From Solea solea (taxonomy: Eukaryota; Chordata; Actinopteri; Pleuronectiformes; Soleidae): a stretch of 64,000 nucleotides of DNA. The translations under genes were made by a program, and so were the position numbers. The notes beneath the pieces were generated by a model that made no database searches, was not told the DNA's origin, and saw only the letters and a program-made list of their open reading frames with translations. Below, one piece after another: positions 59,496-64,000 of this stretch (the stretch's first letter is position 1; every line of letters starts with the position of its first letter). The stretch is from NCBI RefSeq assembly GCF_958295425.1, contig NC_081137.1, positions 11,881,254-11,945,253 on the forward strand, given 5' to 3'.

Positions 59496-59869
59496 CCATT
59501 TTCAGACTTGGTATTAACGTCCATCTGCGTTTATCTGATCTTATATGGACAGATTTAAGAAAAAAAAAACAGTTAAAATCCTGCTTTCAAATGCATTCTG
59601 GAGGCATCTCCTATGTCTGTTCACAAGAAAATCATGTTTTGAATGAGTCTGACTGCAGATGTGTCTGACATCACTGTGTTCCTGCATGCTCGGGAATGTG
59701 GCCACATGTGTCCTCCTTGATTGTGTTTTTTTGTAATTGGATCTGAGGCCGCATTCAGGACATATTAGTGTTCACACCAATGAGCTCACACTAAAATTAA
59801 CACATACAGTAAGTGCGATCTGCAGATCAGATCACTCAGGACAGATGCAAATACCAGGTCTGAATGGGG
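59496..59869. mobile_element. DNA-transposon MITE (hAT-like)
   Basis: Imperfect inverted ends: left CCATTTTCAGACTTGGTATT and right, read inward, CCCCATTCAGACCTGGTATT. The interior includes 'ctgttcacaagaa' and 'gaatgagtctgactgcagat', shared with 28285-28475. 'gatctgcagatcagatcac' near the right end is the subterminal part. No transposase frame; target duplication not clear. Confidence 0.65.
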
Positions 59870-60975
59870 AATAAGGGTCTATTTTCAATTTTAAGTTTAG
59901 TCTAGGACAATTGGTTTTATGTCATAATAATGTATTAACAATATGAATGTAACAATAACCAGTAAAATACTTAAATCCAGCATTTTCCACCACTGAATAA
60001 GGTCGTATTTTTCCCCTCTGGCACAAAGGGGGCGTGGTTAAGTCCTCAATTCCCCCTTTGCTTTTGAAGCTCGAGATTGTGACGTTGTTTCGAACAATAT
60101 TAGATTTACAGTCGAGATCGTGACACCCCTGGTCTGTTCTGAGCGGTCAGATCACATTGTGGCTAGGACTAAGTGAGACTGTTAAACCAAGCCAATCCAA
60201 GAGATACATGGTTGATAAATGATTTTATGCATGTTTTATATGAAATGTAGACACATAAACTTAAAAGGAGTATTTGGCGACAGAAAAGAAATCTCCCACG
60301 ACTCATCTGTGGCTCACGATCCAGTCTGTAGGAATTACTGTTTTTAGTGAATTAAGCTCATTTCAGAAAACTGCAAAAGGGCAACAAACCCTTCTTAATT
60401 TGATTTTCATTTGAATTTGCCAAAGTAAATTTGTATTTTCATTTGGCGAAAAGCAGGCGCCAACTGTGGCTGCTGCATTGTACACTCCCGTTTCACTCTT
60501 ATTAGATAAATTATCTAATCTATTTATATAATAATCTACAATTTACATGTTTATAATGCTATAATGTGCATATCTCTGCAGCATTTTTATTCACATTTAT
60601 TGCTATATCTTTACAAATGAAAGTGTCTCAGTGACAGTTTAACTATTTTATAATGCTGTATAAAGAGGGTTCATAATGGTTAGAGTTCAGTCTTCATTTA
60701 TCTATGTATTTATTTATGGCCTTGAAGTATACTGTGTTTGTACATTTATTGAGACACCAGTATGACTGAGTGAAAGGAGCAGAAAGTGAGGGCCAGTGGC
60801 ATTGTGGGTCAGCATGTGTGCAGACAATGGATGAACATAATAATGCAATAATGACAACTATTTTCCAAGAGGTGCACTTGGTAAATGTCCTTTCATTTGT
60901 TTGTATTGTTGTAATGTCGGTGGCATTTGCATGGCAAATGTGTTACGCTTAATTGTTTTGTCATTTCTGCTATTT
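59870..60975. other. No gene recognised
   Basis: A small palindrome TTAGATAAATTATCTAA lies at about 60500-60516. 'caaagggggcgtggttaag' (60026-60044) and 'tcgtgacacccctggtctg' (60118-60136) suggest an old DNA-transposon scrap. Otherwise AT-rich unique DNA. Confidence 0.45.
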
Positions 60976-61241
60976 AGGGTTCGAGCAACAAGGTTGCAAG
61001 AAACCTATTGAAACTGAAAGGATTATTATTAGGGTTCGAGCAACAAGGTTGCAAGAAACCTATTGAAACTGGAAGGATTATTAGGGTTCGAGCAACAAGG
61101 TTGCAAGAACCCTATTGAAATGCAAAAGATTATTATTAGGGTTCGAGCAACAAGGTTGCAAGAAACCTATTGAAACTGGAAGGATTATTAGGGTTCGAGC
61201 AACAAGGTTGCAAGAAACCTATTGAAACTGGAAGGATTATT
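60976..61241 (+). repeat. Five-unit minisatellite, alternating 55/52-bp spacing
   Basis: Units starting AGGGTTCGAGCAACAAGG begin at 60976, 61031, 61083, 61138 and 61190. Spacings are 55, 52, 55 and 52, because units end alternately in three or two 'att' triplets. Most units differ at only 0-3 positions; the third is most divergent. Each unit contains a near-inverted pair AGGGTTC..GAAACCT (GAACCCT in unit 3), so each can fold. The last unit runs into an att tract and then the large repeat. Confidence 0.95.
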
Positions 61242-63256
61242 ATTATTATTATTCTTATTATTCCCCCAAATGAATTGCCTTTTTGAGGCCTTTCCCATAC
61301 CCCAAAACTCACCAATTTTTGTGACCGCATCAATCCTGGTGTAAATTTACATCTGAAAAAGGTTCGGGGAATGTGCGTCGAAAATTGAATGTGGGAGGGG
61401 CCAATAAGTGCGGCGCCACCTGTCCAAATTCACCATGACCAACACAAATATCGCACATGCACGAAATTCGGTACACATGTGTAGTGGGTCAGGATGAAGA
61501 AAAAATTACATTATGACCATGATCCAAACCCAACAGGAAATCCGCCATCTTGGGTTGATTGGCCATTTTTTGGCGATTTTGGCGAATTCGCAGCAATGGT
61601 ATTTGAACTAACTCCTCCTAGAGTTTTCGTGCGATCACCTTCAAACTTGGTGAGGTCCCTGTGGACCAGTTGAGGAGCTCACGGTATCAAAAGTTTTTTC
61701 AAATGTCGCACGGCGCACGAGATAGGGGGCGGCAAAGTTCGTGATGATTCTGATGTTTCGCATCAGAAAAACAAAACTCTTATAACTTTGCGATGGAAGG
61801 TCCGATCCGAACCAAACTTGCTACCATTGATGATGGGCCATGGCTGAAGACGTCTATGAAAAAACGGTGAAGTTTGAAAACAGCGCCTCCTTGTGGTGAA
61901 AGAAAATACACAAAAAAAAAGTTTTTTTACAATTTCAGGAATAACTTTTACACAGATAATCGTACCGCACTGAAAATTGGTGACAACAGTCAAAACACAT
62001 GGTAGATGATGCGTGATCAATATGACAACAAATCGTTTAACGGTGTTGCCATGGCAACGACGCAAAGTCGGATTTTTGGGACAAAAAATCAAACTGCTAC
62101 AACTTCGTGAATCCTGGTCCGATCTGAACCAAACTTGCTAGGATTTATGATAGTCCGGCCCTAAAGACGTCTATATGAAAATATTAAATTTCGAAAACAG
62201 CGCCCCCTGGTGACAGCAGACAATATGACAGCTTGTATTTCAATTATCTCCTCCTAGAGCTTTTGTGCGATCACCTTCAAACTTGGTGAGATCAATGTGG
62301 ACGAGTTGAGCATCAAAAGTTATCGAAAGCTTTTTAAAATATTGTATGGCGTACGAGATAGGGGGCGCCAAAATTGGAGATAATAATAATTTTTCATAAC
62401 AGACAATGAAACTCTTATAACTTTGCGATGGAAGATCTGATCCCAACCAAACTTGCTATAGTTGATGATGGTTAGTTGCTGAAGACGACTATGTTGCTGA
62501 AACGGTACATTTTGAAAATAGCACCTCCTGGTGGTGGTAGAAAATTCTAAAAAAACAAACTGTTACAACTTTGCCAATCCTGGTCCGATCTGAACCAAAC
62601 TTGCAAGGATTGATGACAGTCCGGCCCTGAACACGTCTATATGAAAATATTCATTTTGAAATACAGCGCCCCCTGGTGACAGCAGACAGAATTACATTTA
62701 TAGTTTTTGATGCTGCTCCAACAGGGATTGTTGTATCCACTTGAAACTTAGTATGTGGGACCCCAGACCCTTCCTCAACATGTCCGTAAAAGGTCACCTC
62801 CCTACAGGAAGTGGAACGCCCGAAACAGGAAGTAAAGTCTTACATTGTCCGATTGACACAAAACTAGATATGTGAGTTACGGGACCGTCCCTGAACATGT
62901 TTCCAGAGACAAACAGGAAGTTGGCCATTTTAAACAGGAAGTGCCCTCTAACTTTGCCATACGTTGTCCGATTTGCACGAAAGCTTATATGTGACACCAG
63001 GGACCTGTCCTGAGCATGTCTGGAAAAGATGACCTCCCAACAGGAAGTGGAATGCCCGAAACAGGAAGTAAACTCTAAGATTGTCCGATCTGAACAAAAC
63101 TTGATATGTAAGACAAGGGAACTTCCCTGAACTCGTTAACGGACGCGCATTTGACCGAACAGGAAGTCAGCCATTTTAAACAGGAAGTGCCCTATAACTT
63201 TGCCATACGTTGCCCGATCCCCCCGAAATTTGGATCGACATGCGCGGGGACGCCGC
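61242..63256. repeat. Large non-coding fish repeat, first copy
   Basis: After an att tract the body starts 'ttcccccaaatgaattgcc' (61261). It has repeated phrases such as 'cttcaaacttggtgag', 'cgatctgaaccaaacttgc', 'cagcgccccctggtgaca' and 'aacaggaagt'. It is built from internal duplications: 61600-62045 resembles 62235-62530, 62045-62220 resembles 62530-62700, and 62780-63015 repeats at about 63017-63230. No frame over 110 codons and no coding domain. The phrase style matches a widespread fish repeat of unclear class. Confidence 0.7.
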
Positions 63257-63304
63257 TGAAAATAACTAGTACTGAAAATAACTAGTACTGAAAATAACTA
63301 GTAC
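63257..63304 (+). repeat. Three tandem 16-bp direct repeats
   Basis: The unit TGAAAATAACTAGTAC occurs three times in a row without mismatch. The third copy forms the outer part of the left arm of the following palindrome. Confidence 0.92.
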
Positions 63305-63419
63305 CGCGCGCGGTGAATGAACGGGTGAGAGCGCGAGGCACGCGGGGAGCCGTGGCACACGGCGACCCGCGTGGGTCGGCTCGAACCCGTTCAGAACCGC
63401 GCGCGGTACTAGTTATTTT
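63291..63419. repeat. GC-rich 129-bp nested snapback palindrome
   Basis: Perfect 24-bp outer arms 63291-63314 and 63396-63419 contain the core ACCGCGCGCGGT. Inside, further complementary pairs are stacked in order: TGAACGGGT/ACCCGTTCA (63318-63326, 63385-63393), GAGC/GCTC (63329-63332, 63379-63382), CACGCGGG/CCCGCGTG (63339-63346, 63366-63373) and CCGTG/CACGG (63350-63354, 63358-63362) around a GCA loop. The interior is far more GC-rich than anything nearby. It lies at the junction between two copies of the large repeat. Possible identities: a foldback element, a structured RNA or a repair product. Confidence 0.92.
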
Positions 63420-64000
63420 TATTATTATTATTCTTATTATTCCCCCAAATGAATTGCCTTTTTGAGGCCTTTCCCATACCCCAAAACTCACCAATTTTTG
63501 TGACCGCATCAATCCTGGTGTAAATTTACGTCTGAAAAAGGTTCGGGGAATGTGCGTCGAAAATTGAATGTGGGAGGGGCCAATAAGTGCGGCGCCACCT
63601 GTCCAAATTCACCATGACCAACACAAATATCGCACATGCACGAAATTCGGTACACATGTGTAGTGGGTCAGGATGAAGAAAAAATTACATTATGACCATG
63701 ATCCAAACCCAACAGGAAATCCGCCATCTTGGGTTGATTGGCGATTTTTTGGCGATTTTGGCGAATTCGCAGCAATGGTATTTGAACCAACTCCTCCTAG
63801 AGTTTTCGTGCGATCACCTTCAAACTTGGTGAGGTCCCTGTGGACCAGTTGAGGAGCTCACGGTATCAAAAGTTTTTTCAAATGTCGCACGGCGCACGAG
63901 ATAGGGGGCGGCAAAGTTCGTGATGATTCTGATGTTTCGCATCAGAAAAACAAAACTCTTATAACTTTGCGATGGAAGGTCCGATCCAAACCAAACTTGC
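63420..64000. repeat. Large non-coding fish repeat, second copy (cut by window end)
   Basis: 63440-64000 aligns without gaps to 61261-61821, with 4 substitutions in 561 positions (by eye). It is preceded by an att tract like the first copy, but the minisatellite in front of copy 1 is replaced here by the palindrome. The copy continues beyond the window. Confidence 0.95.

Noticed and set aside
60976..61241. CRISPR-like array
   Set aside because: Units are contiguous with no unique spacers, the genome is vertebrate, and it is an ordinary minisatellite.
61763..62092. 109-codon minus-strand ORF in the large repeat
   Set aside because: Not maintained in the homologous inner block at 62235-62530; no domain.

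Overview
The window looks like teleost fish nuclear DNA, probably percomorph: AT-rich, without operons or dense reading frames, and full of repeats I recognise as fish-type. These include tRNA-headed SINEs with GGAT-type tails, a SINE with the shared 'AAGCGTCTGCTAAATG' tail, TTAA-flanked MITEs, hAT-type MITEs, RTE/CR1/REL-type LINE fragments, a Ty3/Gypsy-like solo LTR, and long TA, CA and GT microsatellites. I find no complete protein-coding gene. Nearly all long ORFs look like chance frames or translated microsatellite. The window is best read as a gene desert or the inside of very large introns. Family names come from memory of fish repeat consensus sequences, not from a search.

Layout. 1-905: minus-strand RTE-like LINE fragment, split by unrelated sequence. 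906-6796: mostly unique DNA with a TA-embedded SINE at 5361-5498 and a 57-bp palindrome at 5567-5623. 6797-7428: complete TTAA MITE. 8961-9520: hAT scrap, LINE reverse-transcriptase fragment and TA microsatellite. 12.3-14.5 kb: two DNA-transposon scraps and a LINE 3' tail. 18.45-19.09 kb: two LINE coding fragments in an order impossible for one element. 19.1-22.8 kb: old DNA-transposon debris, an LTR fragment, a SINE, a CA microsatellite and repeat family B. 25.9-28.5 kb: MITE pieces. 32.28-33.11 kb: hAT MITE. 33.6-35.1 kb: CA-linked repeat, a tRNA-headed SINE and a 169-codon ORF that may be hAT transposase debris. 37.5-38.3 kb: second family-B copy and LTR-like scrap. 39.7-45.8 kb: SINEs, MITEs and microsatellites. 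46264-46697: solo LTR with matching 5-bp target duplications. 48.8-49.1 kb: TTAA MITE. 51579-51816: best candidate exon. 52.1-52.8 kb: hAT element with LTR-like sequence inside. 54-60 kb: SINE, hAT MITE, small palindrome and a second DNA-transposon MITE.

60976-64000 is the most unusual part. A five-unit minisatellite with alternating 55/52-bp spacing leads into a roughly 2.2-kb non-coding repeat that is itself built of internal duplications. Its first 561 bp reappear ungapped, with 4 differences, 2179 bp downstream. The two copies are separated by a GC-rich 129-bp snapback palindrome with several nested stems, introduced by three copies of a 16-bp direct repeat. I know of no described element with this palindrome, but could not search. 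No gene network can be inferred; the candidate exons are isolated hypotheses.
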